From Mesorhizobium plurifarium (lineage in GTDB: Bacteria > Pseudomonadota > Alphaproteobacteria > Rhizobiales > Rhizobiaceae): DNA of 64,000 nt. The first letter of the stretch is position 1. Each line of letters starts with the position of its first letter. The translations under genes and the position numbers were made by a program. The stretch is taken from contig CCNB01000015.1 in assembly GCA_000824785.1 (NCBI GenBank), positions 1-64,000 on the forward strand, read 5' to 3'. Below are positions 28,721 to 36,924 of this stretch, piece by piece. Below the pieces are notes generated by a model that was not told where the DNA came from, ran no database searches, and saw only the letters and a list, made by a program, of their open reading frames with translations.

Positions 28721-29184
28721 TCCCCTCAGGCTGGTCCCTTCCCTCCACTCGCCTCGTTTCCTTCGACGGCTTCACCGGTACTATGAACCAGTCCGACTCC
28801 CGACCTCAGCTCGGACAGCAGCTCTGGCAGTACCTTGCTGCTGTCCCCCGCTGGAGACCAATCCAGCGGACCCGGTCGGGCCTCTCATGTTCCAATAATT
28901 ACCTTCCATGCGTGATCCGGCCATCGACCCCGGCGGAGCGGCATCGTCTCGCGTAACGACGATGCTCATATTGCCTTCGTGTTTAGGGAACACACTCGGC
29001 CTCCGCGAACATCCACCTTTCGAGGCTCATTACCGCACCCCGCATGGCTCCTGTCTACACTTCAGACCCCGCGTTGCCGCGACGCCCGCAAGACTCGGTC
29101 CCGGCTTCCCCGCTACGGCTTTGGCCGGATGGGACTTGCACCCACAAGCAATCATCAGCTTGGCATGACGTACTCCCATCAGGT

Positions 29185-29560
29185 GGTGTAGCTGAGGGTT
29201 TTGAAGCGCTCGCGAGCGCGCCATTAGTAGCGCTGTAGCGAGTGAGCGGCCTTTCGGTGGTCATCGGCGCTTTCCTGTAGGGTTTGGTTGTTGACGCCAA
29301 CCCATTTCGGAAGGACCACCGATGACCGACGACATAATGAACCTGCGCACGCTCGCGGAGAGATTCCGGATGCCGATCTGCTGCGCGAGATGATCGGCTT
29401 TGCCGCCGAGCGGCTGATGGAGCTGGAGGTGGGCGGCGCCACCGGTGCCGGCCATGGCGAGAAGACCTCTCTGCGGCTCGCCCAGCGGTTCGCCGCTCGT
29501 CTCGTCCACCTCCCGCGTCTCCCGGTCCGGATCGCGGTAGCCGTTGCGGGCGGCCGTCGC
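29185..29560 (+). mobile_element. IS256-family element, left-end remnant (copy 2 of 3)
   Basis: Same left end as at 5110 and 47190: CGAGCGCGCCATTAGTAGCG, GTAGGGTTTGGTTGTTGA, then the transposase start MTDDIMNLRTLAER in one frame and DADLLREMIGFAAERLMELE in another. It loses homology after about 29500. A frameshift and truncation make it inactive. Confidence 0.72.
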
Positions 29561-29696
29561 AAAACCCGCGCGAAGACCAGTACCCGCAGATCAGGTAGCG
29601 GCTCATATCGTACGGTCCCAGCTGAGCAATCGCTTCAGCGGGATCAGACCGAGCTCCTGGCCGCTTCGCCGGTGTCGAAGATTCAAACGGCGATTA

Positions 29697-30389
29697 TCAG
29701 AAGCGGTAAGTGACACCTGCACCAAGCAACCAAGGGTTTAGCTTGGCCTTGCCCTTCAGATCGGTGCCGGCCACTTTGACGGTAAAATCTGGTTCCAGAA
29801 AAAGCTTCTTGACATCGACGTTGATCCCCCAGTGCCGATCCAGCATGTAGTCGAAGCCGACCTGCAGCGCGGCACCAAACGTGTTCTTCACATGGAGAGC
29901 ATCGGCGCTGCCGACACTTTGATTGTAGAAGACGGTGTAGTTCAGGCCGGCGCCGACATAGGGTCGGAAGGCCCCAAAGTGGGTGATATGATACTGCAGC
30001 GTGAGCGTGGGTGGCAGTACCCATACCTTGCCGACATTCCCCAGTGCGCCGATTGCTCCAGTGCCATCAACGTTGGCGTAGGTAGTGGCGAGGATGAGTT
30101 CGGCAGCGATGTTTTCGGTGAAGAAATACGAGATGTCGAATTCTGGCGTCACGGTGTCTGAATAGGAGAGATTGGAACCGGCAATCCCGCCGACGTAACC
30201 TGAATCGTTGGTTTTCACTCCCAACGCGCGCACGCGAATCTGCCACGGGCTCGACGCCTCCACTGTTCCCTGGTCCTGTGCGACGTAACGTTGCGCAGGG
30301 TCTGCCGCCAAAGCCTGCTGACCCACCCCCATCAGGACGATGAGCGCCATCGCACCCTGCGCCGCAACCGTCCGCACTTTTGTCATCAT
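29697..30389 (-). CDS. OmpW-family outer-membrane protein
   Basis: A 230-residue outer-membrane beta-barrel protein. Residues 1-28 form a signal peptide ending QQALA, and the mature part has family features: PWQIRVRALGV, YSDTVTPEFDISYFFTENIAAELILA, LPPTLTLQYH, FRPYVGAGLNYTVFY, DRHWGINVDVKKLFL and the terminal LNPWLLGAGVTYRF with C-terminal phenylalanine. OmpW barrels pass small hydrophobic or charged solutes across the outer membrane. The ATG at 30389 follows AGGAGAG. A sigma-54 element and NifA site upstream indicate expression under nitrogen-fixing conditions, which is not usual for this family and suggests a bacteroid-specific role (inference). Confidence 0.87.
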   Translation of the reverse strand: MMTKVRTVAAQGAMALIVLMGVGQQALAADPAQRYVAQDQGTVEASSPWQIRVRALGVKTNDSGYVGGIAGSNLSYSDTVTPEFDISYFFTENIAAELILATTYANVDGTGAIGALGNVGKVWVLPPTLTLQYHITHFGAFRPYVGAGLNYTVFYNQSVGSADALHVKNTFGAALQVGFDYMLDRHWGINVDVKKLFLEPDFTVKVAGTDLKGKAKLNPWLLGAGVTYRF

Positions 30390-30484
30390 GTTCTCTCCTG
30401 GTGTCCGATACCGTAGACTCTGTCGTTTGTGCGCGCGGGATGACTTCTCGTCACTCGCGGGTACAGACGCTCTGCGAAGAGCAC

Positions 30485-30501
30485 TGCATTTGTCGTGCCA
30501 A
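30485..30501 (-). promoter_or_regulatory. Sigma-54 promoter of the ompW-like gene
   Basis: The minus strand reads TTGGCACGACAAATGCAG: GG-N10-GC at exact spacing with a perfect TGGCACG -24 block. It is about 95 bp before the start codon. Confidence 0.72.
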
Positions 30502-30536
30502 CGAGAAGAACCATTGGGAAACCGCACGATTCGCTT

Positions 30537-30602
30537 CCGACACAGTCGTGTGTCGGAGCTGATACTGTCGCGTTTCGGGCTGATACTGTCGTGTTTTGCA
30601 CA
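30537..30602 (-). promoter_or_regulatory. NifA site plus tandem repeat and palindrome
   Basis: TGT-cgtgttttgc-ACA (30587-30602) is an exact NifA site about 90 bp above the -24 element. It ends the second of two 21-bp-spaced copies of GCTGATACTGTCG (30558 and 30579). Just below lies a perfect palindrome CGACACA-gtcg-TGTGTCG (30537-30554). Confidence 0.68.
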
Positions 30603-31351
30603 AACGGACTATCGACCGAAAGCAGGCGAGAGCTATCCCCGCCCCGTTGGCAGAGGGTGAACGAGACAATTCCTCACGAGGTGGTCACGACGCTGGTCAT
30701 GCGTGGCGGACTCTTCCATCCACAACTTCGATGTCTCATGTGAGAGTGTTCGGCCTGCCAGTCAGGCTTGAGGTGATCGCAATCTCTGGCGGTAGCGCGC
30801 TAACGCTGATCCGGTCGAGCATGGTCATATCGAGCATGTGATCTTTCTCCCAGCCGGTCACGCCAGGCTGGAAACTCTCTTCGAACGCGATCGAGAAGAA
30901 GGCCGCATGTCGAATTCCATGCGGAGGCTCTCTCTGGAGATCGCCCACGCAGCGAACTCTCCAGCACAGGCTGGCGCTGGATTTCTCGCATGGCATTGAG
31001 CCGCGCGATCATCCACCCGCACTCGGGCGATGGAAAACTCGGAAACACATCCCATTCAGGGCTGCCCTAGCCAGCGCTCTTCTAGCCTTCATGATCGCCA
31101 AACCCGCCGCGGGCGGAGCGGCCCGGCAATCAGCCCGCTCCGGCCGAGTGACCGCATCGAGTAACCGCCCAGATGCCGGGCACAAAGCGGTCCTGGAATT
31201 TTGGGCGCTGCCCGCCAGCGTCGCCAAGTGTTTGCGGTTCGTGGCGATATCAATAGGCGGCTGCGCCGACCGCCCCAGATGCGCTAGCTCCGCACTCGGC
31301 AGCCGTCGCGGCGACTCCCAGCCGACTCGCTGCTGACGCGGCCCGTGCGGG
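30603..31351. other. Gap without a recognisable gene
   Basis: About 750 bp between the ompW-like promoter and the end of acdS. The short frames on both strands match no family I know. No terminator with a clear T-run was seen. Confidence 0.5.
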
Positions 31352-32365
31352 TCAGCCGTTTCGAAAGGTGTAACCGTAGCCATTGATCGCCGGCGCACCG
31401 CCGAGATGCGTGAAAAGAACCCTCGATTCCTTGGCAAAAAAGCCTTTCTGGACCAGGTCGATCATTCCTTGCATCGATTTGCCTTCGTAAACGGGATCGA
31501 TGATCATACCTTCGAGCCGCGCGCATAGACGGATGGCATCCTTAGTTTCCGGAGACGGTATGCCATAACGTGGGTAAGCGTACTCCTCGAGCAACACCAC
31601 ATCATCCTCGACCAGTTCCATTTCGAGATCGACGAGCTCCGCTGTATGTTGGGCAATATCCAGCACTTGCGCCTTGGTTTGCGAGGGAGTGGCAGAGGCA
31701 TCGATACCGATGACGTTGCGATGTCGACCGTCATTGGCAAATCCGACGAGCATGCCGGCATGCGTCGAGCCCGTGACCGTGCAAACGACAATGAAGTCAA
31801 ATGCAAACCCAAGCTGTTTCTCCTGAGCGCGCAACTCCTCTGCGAATCCCACGTAGCCGAGACCACCATAAGGGTGAACGGACGCGCCAGCTGGTATCGC
31901 ATAGGGTATGCCGCCCCGGGCCTTGACCTCATAGAGCGCCTTTTCCCAACTGCGGCGGATGCCGATATCAAAGCCCTCGTCGACCAGATGCACTTCTGCG
32001 CCCATGATGCGGCTTAAGAGAATGTTGCCGACCCGATCGTAGACGGCATCCTCATGTGGAACCCAGCTCTCCTGAACCAGGAGGCATTTCATGCCAATCC
32101 TGGCGGCGACCGCGGCGACCATTCGCGTGTGGTTGGACTGCACGCCGCCGATGGAGACAAGCGTATCGGCATCTGAGGCGATGGCGTCGGGGATGATGTA
32201 TTCGAGCTTGCGCAGCTTGTTTCCGCCAAACGCGAGTCCGGAGTTGCAGTCCTCGCGTTTGGCGTAGATTTCGACATTTCCGCCCAGATGCTTGCTGAGC
32301 CGGTCGAGCTTCTCGATGTGCGTCGGTCCAAAGGTAAGCGGATAGCGTTCGAACTTTTCGAGCAT
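31352..32365 (-). CDS. acdS: 1-aminocyclopropane-1-carboxylate deaminase
   Basis: A 337-residue PLP enzyme that splits ACC, the precursor of the plant hormone ethylene, to ammonia and 2-oxobutyrate, lowering host ethylene and promoting nodulation. The PLP lysine is K50 in GGNKLRKLEY, and GGVQSNHTRMVAAVAA, IPAGASVHPYGGLGYVGF, VTGSTHAGM, IIDPVYEGKSMQGM and the terminal THLGGAPAINGYGY all fit AcdS; length matches the family. D-cysteine desulfhydrase is the close alternative, but the overall sequence favours AcdS. In Mesorhizobium loti acdS lies on the symbiosis island and depends on NifA. Here I found no sigma-54 element in the 320 bp upstream, so read-through from the fdxB operon is possible. 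Confidence 0.9.
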   Translation of the reverse strand: MLEKFERYPLTFGPTHIEKLDRLSKHLGGNVEIYAKREDCNSGLAFGGNKLRKLEYIIPDAIASDADTLVSIGGVQSNHTRMVAAVAARIGMKCLLVQESWVPHEDAVYDRVGNILLSRIMGAEVHLVDEGFDIGIRRSWEKALYEVKARGGIPYAIPAGASVHPYGGLGYVGFAEELRAQEKQLGFAFDFIVVCTVTGSTHAGMLVGFANDGRHRNVIGIDASATPSQTKAQVLDIAQHTAELVDLEMELVEDDVVLLEEYAYPRYGIPSPETKDAIRLCARLEGMIIDPVYEGKSMQGMIDLVQKGFFAKESRVLFTHLGGAPAINGYGYTFRNG

Positions 32366-32687
32366 GTTCTCTCCCGCGATGCGTGAATGAGCCGAGAATA
32401 GCTATGCACATCAGCTTAAGCGGCATGTTTGATCTGAGGTCAGCTGCTCTTTCCGACGTCTTAGAAGAGCTTGGTACATTCATCGCTTCATTCGCCGTCT
32501 CGACACGCAACGGCCAGGCCGGCGTCCCTAGCAATGCCTGTCGCACTGAAAAACTGCATCGCCGGGATTGGAACGACGGAATGCCGTCGCCGTCCACCGC
32601 ACCCAGCATAGTATTCCTTGAAAGATCCAACCGATGTTCAGGATTGATCGGAAATGGGGTGAATCTGACTTTGATCTCGTCATCGCC

Positions 32688-33041
32688 TTAGTGGAGCAGC
32701 GATATGCCGCCTATCGGAAAGACCGGAGGCACATCGGAAGATTTATTCGTCACCACCTCATCACCGTCTGGCAGCTGATATTCCAACTGCGTCGCAGATC
32801 CAACATGCTCAGCCCTTTGGCCAAATCTGCTATGGCCGCCAGACCGCCAGACCAGAAAGAGCACGCTTGCGAAATAGACGATTTGGAGGAGCAGCGAACA
32901 AGCCAGCGTCGTGACGACTACTGTGCGGATGGAATGAGAAGCAAAATAGACAGCCAAAGCGTTGCCGCACAGGACCACCCAAAAAGTGCGATAAAAGATT
33001 TTGAAGGACAACGCCGTTCTCCTGGTTTCTCGCCACATCAT
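32688..33041 (-). CDS. ExoX/SyrA/PsiA-like exopolysaccharide-repressor family membrane protein
   Basis: A 117-residue inner-membrane protein. Two adjacent membrane segments (about 18-35 and 40-66, ending YFASVLFLVWRSG) are followed by a polar tail, the layout of the rhizobial exopolysaccharide production repressor family. Members dampen exopolysaccharide synthesis after transcription or affect it through two-component control. The start at 33041 overlaps the fdxB stop (ATGATG), so it is co-translated with a nitrogenase ferredoxin, linking exopolysaccharide control to nitrogen fixation. Assignment rests on the hydrophobic pattern and short matches, so family membership is likely but not certain. 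Confidence 0.65.
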   Translation of the reverse strand: MMWRETRRTALSFKIFYRTFWVVLCGNALAVYFASHSIRTVVVTTLACSLLLQIVYFASVLFLVWRSGGHSRFGQRAEHVGSATQLEYQLPDGDEVVTNKSSDVPPVFPIGGISLLH

Positions 33042-33355
33042 GCAGCGACCTTGTCGGCGGCAAGATGTGTCTGGCAGTTCTTCGGGCAGACGCGGGAGCA
33101 CGCTCCGCAGCCGACACAGCGGCCGGCATGATCGACGACCATGATCATGCGATTAAGCTCGCCATCGAAGTCGTCGTCTTCGTCGTTGCAGGGGCCGAGG
33201 GTTTCGCCTGCCTCATCGACTCCGTAAAGGTGCATGACCTCGCGCGAGCAAACCTTAAAGCAGCGTCCGCAGCCGATGCAGGTCGTGCCATCGATAGCGG
33301 TGAGATATTGCGGCATCCAGTTGGAGCCGTCGCGGGTGACGAAGGCGCTCGTCAT
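33038..33355 (-). CDS. fdxB: Nif-specific ferredoxin III (FdxB)
   Basis: A 105-residue ferredoxin with two 4Fe-4S motifs: C26-x2-C29-x2-C32-x3-C36 and C80-x2-C83-x2-C86-x3-C90, separated by an acidic stretch (NDEDDDFDGE), as in FdxB of diazotrophs. It is thought to carry electrons for nitrogenase or its cofactor assembly. The start overlaps the stop of the DUF683 gene (ATGA) and its stop overlaps the membrane-protein gene, so four genes form one coupled operon. Confidence 0.92.
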   Translation of the reverse strand: MTSAFVTRDGSNWMPQYLTAIDGTTCIGCGRCFKVCSREVMHLYGVDEAGETLGPCNDEDDDFDGELNRMIMVVDHAGRCVGCGACSRVCPKNCQTHLAADKVAA

Positions 33356-33555
33356 CGCGCATTCTCCGATGCAGCCAGATCTCTCTTGGCGGCGTCCAAC
33401 TCGGCAAAAACGGCGAACGTTCTCTCGGCAATCACCTTAATCTCGGTCCAGTTGACCGGGAGGTCTTCGGCAAGGTCGTGCAACTCCATCTTTGCGGTTC
33501 CCGCACGTGACTGCAGCTTGCGGACCTTCTTCTGCAGCTCTTCAAGGTTTGACAT
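33352..33555 (-). CDS. DUF683 / CCE_0567-family nif-associated small protein
   Basis: A 67-residue helical protein (MSNLEELQKKVRKLQSRAGT, then AKMELHDLAEDLP) typical of the small protein found between the NifX-associated protein and fdxB in many diazotrophs. Its role is unknown. The ATG at 33555 follows AGGAGGA; a longer frame upstream lies inside the DUF269 gene and is rejected. Confidence 0.88.
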   Translation of the reverse strand: MSNLEELQKKVRKLQSRAGTAKMELHDLAEDLPVNWTEIKVIAERTFAVFAELDAAKRDLAASENAR

Positions 33556-33580
33556 TAATCCTCCTCGAAAACGGCTTCCG

Positions 33581-34057
33581 TCACACCAGCGAGACGTCGG
33601 GACTGACTTCGGTGTCTGCGGTCGCATCGTCGACCAGTCTCGTACCGGCCTCCGCGAGTTGTCGGAATGTCTCGAAGCCGAACCGGTGGATGTCCGGACA
33701 GAACGATCCAACGCCCGGCACCGACAAGCCCGCGCCCACAGGCCTCACGGATTTGGCCTCCACAATTGGCGATGTCACCAGGCGGAGACGCTCCGCGATC
33801 GCAAGCCCGACGGCGCTGTAAAACATGTCGAGCCTCCACAGCGCGTGGGCATCGGGATAGCCCATGCCAGGGATCGCGCGGCGGGTTTTTCTGGTGACGA
33901 TGAAGCCGGCCAGCAGCGCTGCATCCGATTTGCCTTCCCATAAGCAGTAGGACTCCTCAGCACGGATCAGCCGCACGAGGCATTTGACGAACGGGGTGGC
34001 AAGGGCCGCCTCGTCCTCGTTGCTAGCAGGGCAGATCGCGGCTTCGGGCAATTTCAT
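33581..34057 (-). CDS. NifX-associated protein (DUF269), second copy
   Basis: A 158-residue DUF269 protein, probably involved in nitrogenase cofactor handling. It is a paralogue of the protein at 38703-39182: both share ATPFVKCLVRLIRA, LWRLDMFY-AVGLAI-ER and DIHRFGFETF or DVHRFGFETF, and about 50 bp near the N-terminal coding end are identical in DNA. This copy has diverged in the middle (PVGAGLSVPGVGSFCP). It is followed 25 bp later by DUF683 and fdxB, the context where the single DUF269 gene normally sits. The start at 34057 follows GGGGAGGAT. Confidence 0.88.
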   Translation of the reverse strand: MKLPEAAICPASNEDEAALATPFVKCLVRLIRAEESYCLWEGKSDAALLAGFIVTRKTRRAIPGMGYPDAHALWRLDMFYSAVGLAIAERLRLVTSPIVEAKSVRPVGAGLSVPGVGSFCPDIHRFGFETFRQLAEAGTRLVDDATADTEVSPDVSLV

Positions 34058-34328
34058 ATCCTCCCCATTTCAGCCCTCTTCCTCGAATTTCCTTTTTCGG
34101 CAACGCCTAGTTCGGGCACATACGCGTGGCCGATGCCCGGCTCGGAGCGGGCAACTCCAAGCAATTGATGTCCGGGTGACCGGTCTTGGACGCGTCTTCG
34201 ACCGCGAGGCCATCCACCACGGCGAAAATTCGCGTCCAACATCACTTGCGCCGCGACGCGGGTGCAGGTCATCGCAAAATTCGCGCTTTGAACCTGCCGC
34301 AAACGATCCACCCGGTGCTGCATGGCGC
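34058..34328 (-). other. Decayed coding remnant
   Basis: The minus strand has protein-like pieces in changing frames, such as VQSANFAMTCTRVAAQVM and FAVVDGLAVEDASKTG. I do not recognise the family. It lies between the TlpA-like gene and DUF269 copy 2. Confidence 0.35.
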
Positions 34329-35555
34329 CTACTTGCTGCGGTCACGCCAGGGAAATCGACGAATTGGCCAGTAAACATTCAAATTGACGCCTCTTTTTAT
34401 GTATTTTCTCCGGCCGATCGCGCCTTGGTGCCGGGGGGAAAATGTTTTGCGAAGCTGCGAAGAGAGCGCTGCAACGGCCTTCCCAGCCTTGTAGCTGGCC
34501 AGGGCCTGCAGCAAATCCGTTAGAAGGTGCTGTTTCAGGGCGTCCGGAATAAGCTCCGGACCGTCCAGCGACTGCAATGCCAACCTGAGTAACTCGATCG
34601 CGCGATCCTTATTGCCGCTGTCGTAATAGTACCTAGCGACCGCCGGATAGGACCGGAACTTAGGGCCGTCGCCTTGCGGGGGATTGAGTGCCAGGATGTG
34701 TTCGGACAGCTTTTTGCCCATCGCGAAGCGCTCAGCAGATGGAAGGTGCGAATGGTCGTGCGCCGGACCGAAGAGCTGGCCTAGCGCTGCAAGCATCCAG
34801 TTCTCGGAGTTTCTGTCGATTGCGTCGCGAACCAATTGGCGCATGACGGGCATGCCTTTCTGCATGTCGTGCATCGTGTGAATTAACAGATGCACATGAG
34901 CCAGGCGAAAATTGATATCGTCCGGCACCAAGGCGATGCCCTCTTCGATCGCCGAGAGCGCCATCGTCCAATCCTCTGCCTTTATCGCCGCCCAGAATCT
35001 GTCAATGATTGGCTCCTTCAAGGCCTGTTCGCATGCTAGTGCACCGCTTCTGGCGATCCGCGCAGTGTCGGCGGTCTTCGCTTCATCACTGGCGTGCCAG
35101 CTGCCGTTCAGTACCTTCGGCAAAACCTCGTCGAGATGCCTCGGATGGCCGATAAAGGCGATGTGACCGTCCCGGTCGATCACGAACGAGGTCGGAATTC
35201 CGATCGAAGAGCTGTGCTCCCTCCAAAGCTTGTTCATTTCGCCTGTAGGGTGGAATGCGATGCGATAGTTTGGACCCGGGCACCTTTCGGCCAACCACGC
35301 GCCCAGCTTGGCTCGAGCCTCAACGGGCGAGGAAGCGTTTTCATCAGCCGCGACTCCGATGACCTCAACTCCGGCGTCCTTGTATTTCTCCTGCACCTGC
35401 CCCAGTTGGAGCGCCGCCGCCGTACATGGTCCGCACCAAGTCGGCCAAAACTCGACGACATACACTTTGCCGGGCTGGAAACGCGCAAGCGGCTCGCCAC
35501 CCGGCCAGGTCTCGACCTTGATCGGGGGAGCCTGTGGTTCCATCTGCAATGCCAT
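34329..35555 (-). CDS. TlpA-like thioredoxin-fold protein with helical C-terminal region
   Basis: A 408-residue protein. The N-terminal 160 residues are a TlpA/AhpC-TSA thioredoxin domain with the redox pair C41-GP-C44 (FWPTWCGPC) and GIPTSFVIDRDG. The remainder is helical and TPR-like (IKAEDWTMALSAIEEGIALVP, DSGNKDRAIELLRLALQSL). There is no signal peptide, so it is probably cytoplasmic, unlike classic TlpA. The last 35 residues are basic and unlike the rest, perhaps read-through after a frameshift. The ATG at 35555 follows GGAGAG. A strong sigma-54 element and two tandem NifA sites lie upstream, which indicates a redox role during nitrogen fixation (inference). Confidence 0.82.
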   Translation of the reverse strand: MALQMEPQAPPIKVETWPGGEPLARFQPGKVYVVEFWPTWCGPCTAAALQLGQVQEKYKDAGVEVIGVAADENASSPVEARAKLGAWLAERCPGPNYRIAFHPTGEMNKLWREHSSSIGIPTSFVIDRDGHIAFIGHPRHLDEVLPKVLNGSWHASDEAKTADTARIARSGALACEQALKEPIIDRFWAAIKAEDWTMALSAIEEGIALVPDDINFRLAHVHLLIHTMHDMQKGMPVMRQLVRDAIDRNSENWMLAALGQLFGPAHDHSHLPSAERFAMGKKLSEHILALNPPQGDGPKFRSYPAVARYYYDSGNKDRAIELLRLALQSLDGPELIPDALKQHLLTDLLQALASYKAGKAVAALSSQLRKTFSPRHQGAIGRRKYIKRGVNLNVYWPIRRFPWRDRSK

Positions 35556-35719
35556 GTTGCTCTCCAAGGCTATTGCCAAAGGTTGCGCGACTTTGGGCGT
35601 GAGTTTGTTTTCTCTACGGCACACGGGTTCAAGGAAAGCGAGCATCATTCATCTCGCGCATCTGCGCGCCTTGAGCGTTTGCTCAGTCTTGCCGCATCCA
35701 GTGTTGCCGCATTTCCATT

Positions 35720-35736
35720 GGCAAAGGCTGTGCCAG
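35720..35736 (-). promoter_or_regulatory. Sigma-54 promoter of the TlpA-like gene
   Basis: The minus strand reads CTGGCACAGCCTTTGCC: GG-N10-GC with the TTGC -12 block, the best -12 match among the NifA-linked promoters here. It is about 165 bp before the start codon. Confidence 0.78.
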
Positions 35737-35799
35737 TGTGCTCAGCGTGCAGCAATGGGTGATTTCACTTGAACCAACCATGCGACGAAGACGGCCGGT

Positions 35800-35844
35800 T
35801 GTATTGAACCCGACATATTTGCCGCCGTTGTCAGGTTTCGGACA
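35800..35844 (-). promoter_or_regulatory. Two tandem NifA upstream activator sequences
   Basis: TGT-attgaacccg-ACA (35800-35815) and TGT-caggtttcgg-ACA (35829-35844), 29 bp apart and 65-110 bp above the -24 element. Both are exact TGT-N10-ACA. Confidence 0.78.
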
Positions 35845-36924
35845 TGCGTTCACTTTGCGCGCCGTCAGAAGAGCTTGGCCACGGACCACTCAACATGGAT
35901 GCCGGCCAAGGGATGAGCAGATGGACATCATGACTGCGTCGGCTATGGCCAGGCCTGTCACCATCGCCCGCTTCGCGCCCATTAGGTTGAGCTTTGCGCC
36001 GTTACGTCCCTCAGGCGGTAGCAGAAACTCGGCATTTACGATTGCAAGGAGCCGCTCCATGCGCGTGCCGCGGCGCCCCCTTCCGCCTTGCGATTGAATT
36101 TCCCGGCTGGTGACATGGGCGTCCTCCACGACGACGCTGGTCCAGCTGCGGCCCGCCACTACCGCCATCGCCAATGCCGCCATTTTTTTGATTGACTATG
36201 ACGATGGTTGCAGACTGGCCAGGTGTGCTGGTGCTTGGTGAACTCTGCGGCATTCCTGCCTTGTGTTACCTTGTGTGTTTCCGGCGCCCGGGCGCTGCAG
36301 CGCCCGCGTCCGGGGTGCAAAACGAGCGTTGTCGGATTTGATCAGCCCACGACCATTCGGCCGCCGCGCGGGTCGAGCGGGACCGACTGAATACACTGAA
36401 GATGCGGCGGTCCTCGCCGCTCTACCATCTCAGCCTATGACATTATGATTGATGCCATCGCTTGCCGCCTAATCCGGCAAGGGCCCGACTGTCCACTGAA
36501 CCCGAGGGTGTTGGCCGCGCGGTACTATGATTGCGTTGTTCAGCCCCAACCCAATAGTGAGGGCGATCCAAGATTTCGCCCATGCGAGTGGCGATGCGGG
36601 TCCGAGCGGCGTGCCGCGTCGAAAGGATTCTCGTTTTCGACCTGACGCCGACCTGCAAACCCTTGAGTTTTGACTGCATTGAGAAGCCCTTTTACGTCGG
36701 CGCGGCCGTTAAGTTCCGCTCACGGATCTTCTCGAACGAGCCGAAGCCATCGTAAGGGCAACACTGGAGACGTGCGGGATGGTCTCGGGCCGAGGCGCCT
36801 GTAAATTATCTTGAGGCTCTCCGCGAAAACCTGCGCGTTTACCGCGACCTTGGCCGACTTGGCACCAGGATAGGCGACCAGCGAAGCAGAGCTTCGAACA
36901 GCATAGGTGCCCCCTTCGGAACCG
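35845..36924. other. About 1 kb without a supported gene
   Basis: Several short frames on both strands (for example 35890-36183 minus and 36445-36645 plus) show no family motifs. A reading with KPFYVGAAVKFRSRIFSNEP then VNYLEALRENLRVYRDLG (plus strand, about 36680-36870) may be a decayed gene I cannot name. Confidence 0.45.

Larger units (their letters stand above)
27285..29180 (-). mobile_element. Degenerate group II intron
   Basis: On the minus strand the order is: a 5' RNA region with the domain I-like segment GGGTGCAAGTCCCAT (near 29140), a reverse-transcriptase frame, then domain V and a domain VI-like hairpin ending near 27285. The encoded protein is broken, so the intron cannot be mobile by itself. 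Both boundaries are estimates: the 5' GUGYG start is not clearly identifiable. It sits directly beside an IS256 left end, perhaps its insertion target. Confidence 0.72.

Noticed and set aside
32366..32687. Sigma-54 promoter or NifA site expected before acdS
   Set aside because: I read the spacer on the coding strand and found no TGGCA-type element with correct spacing and no TGT-N10-ACA.
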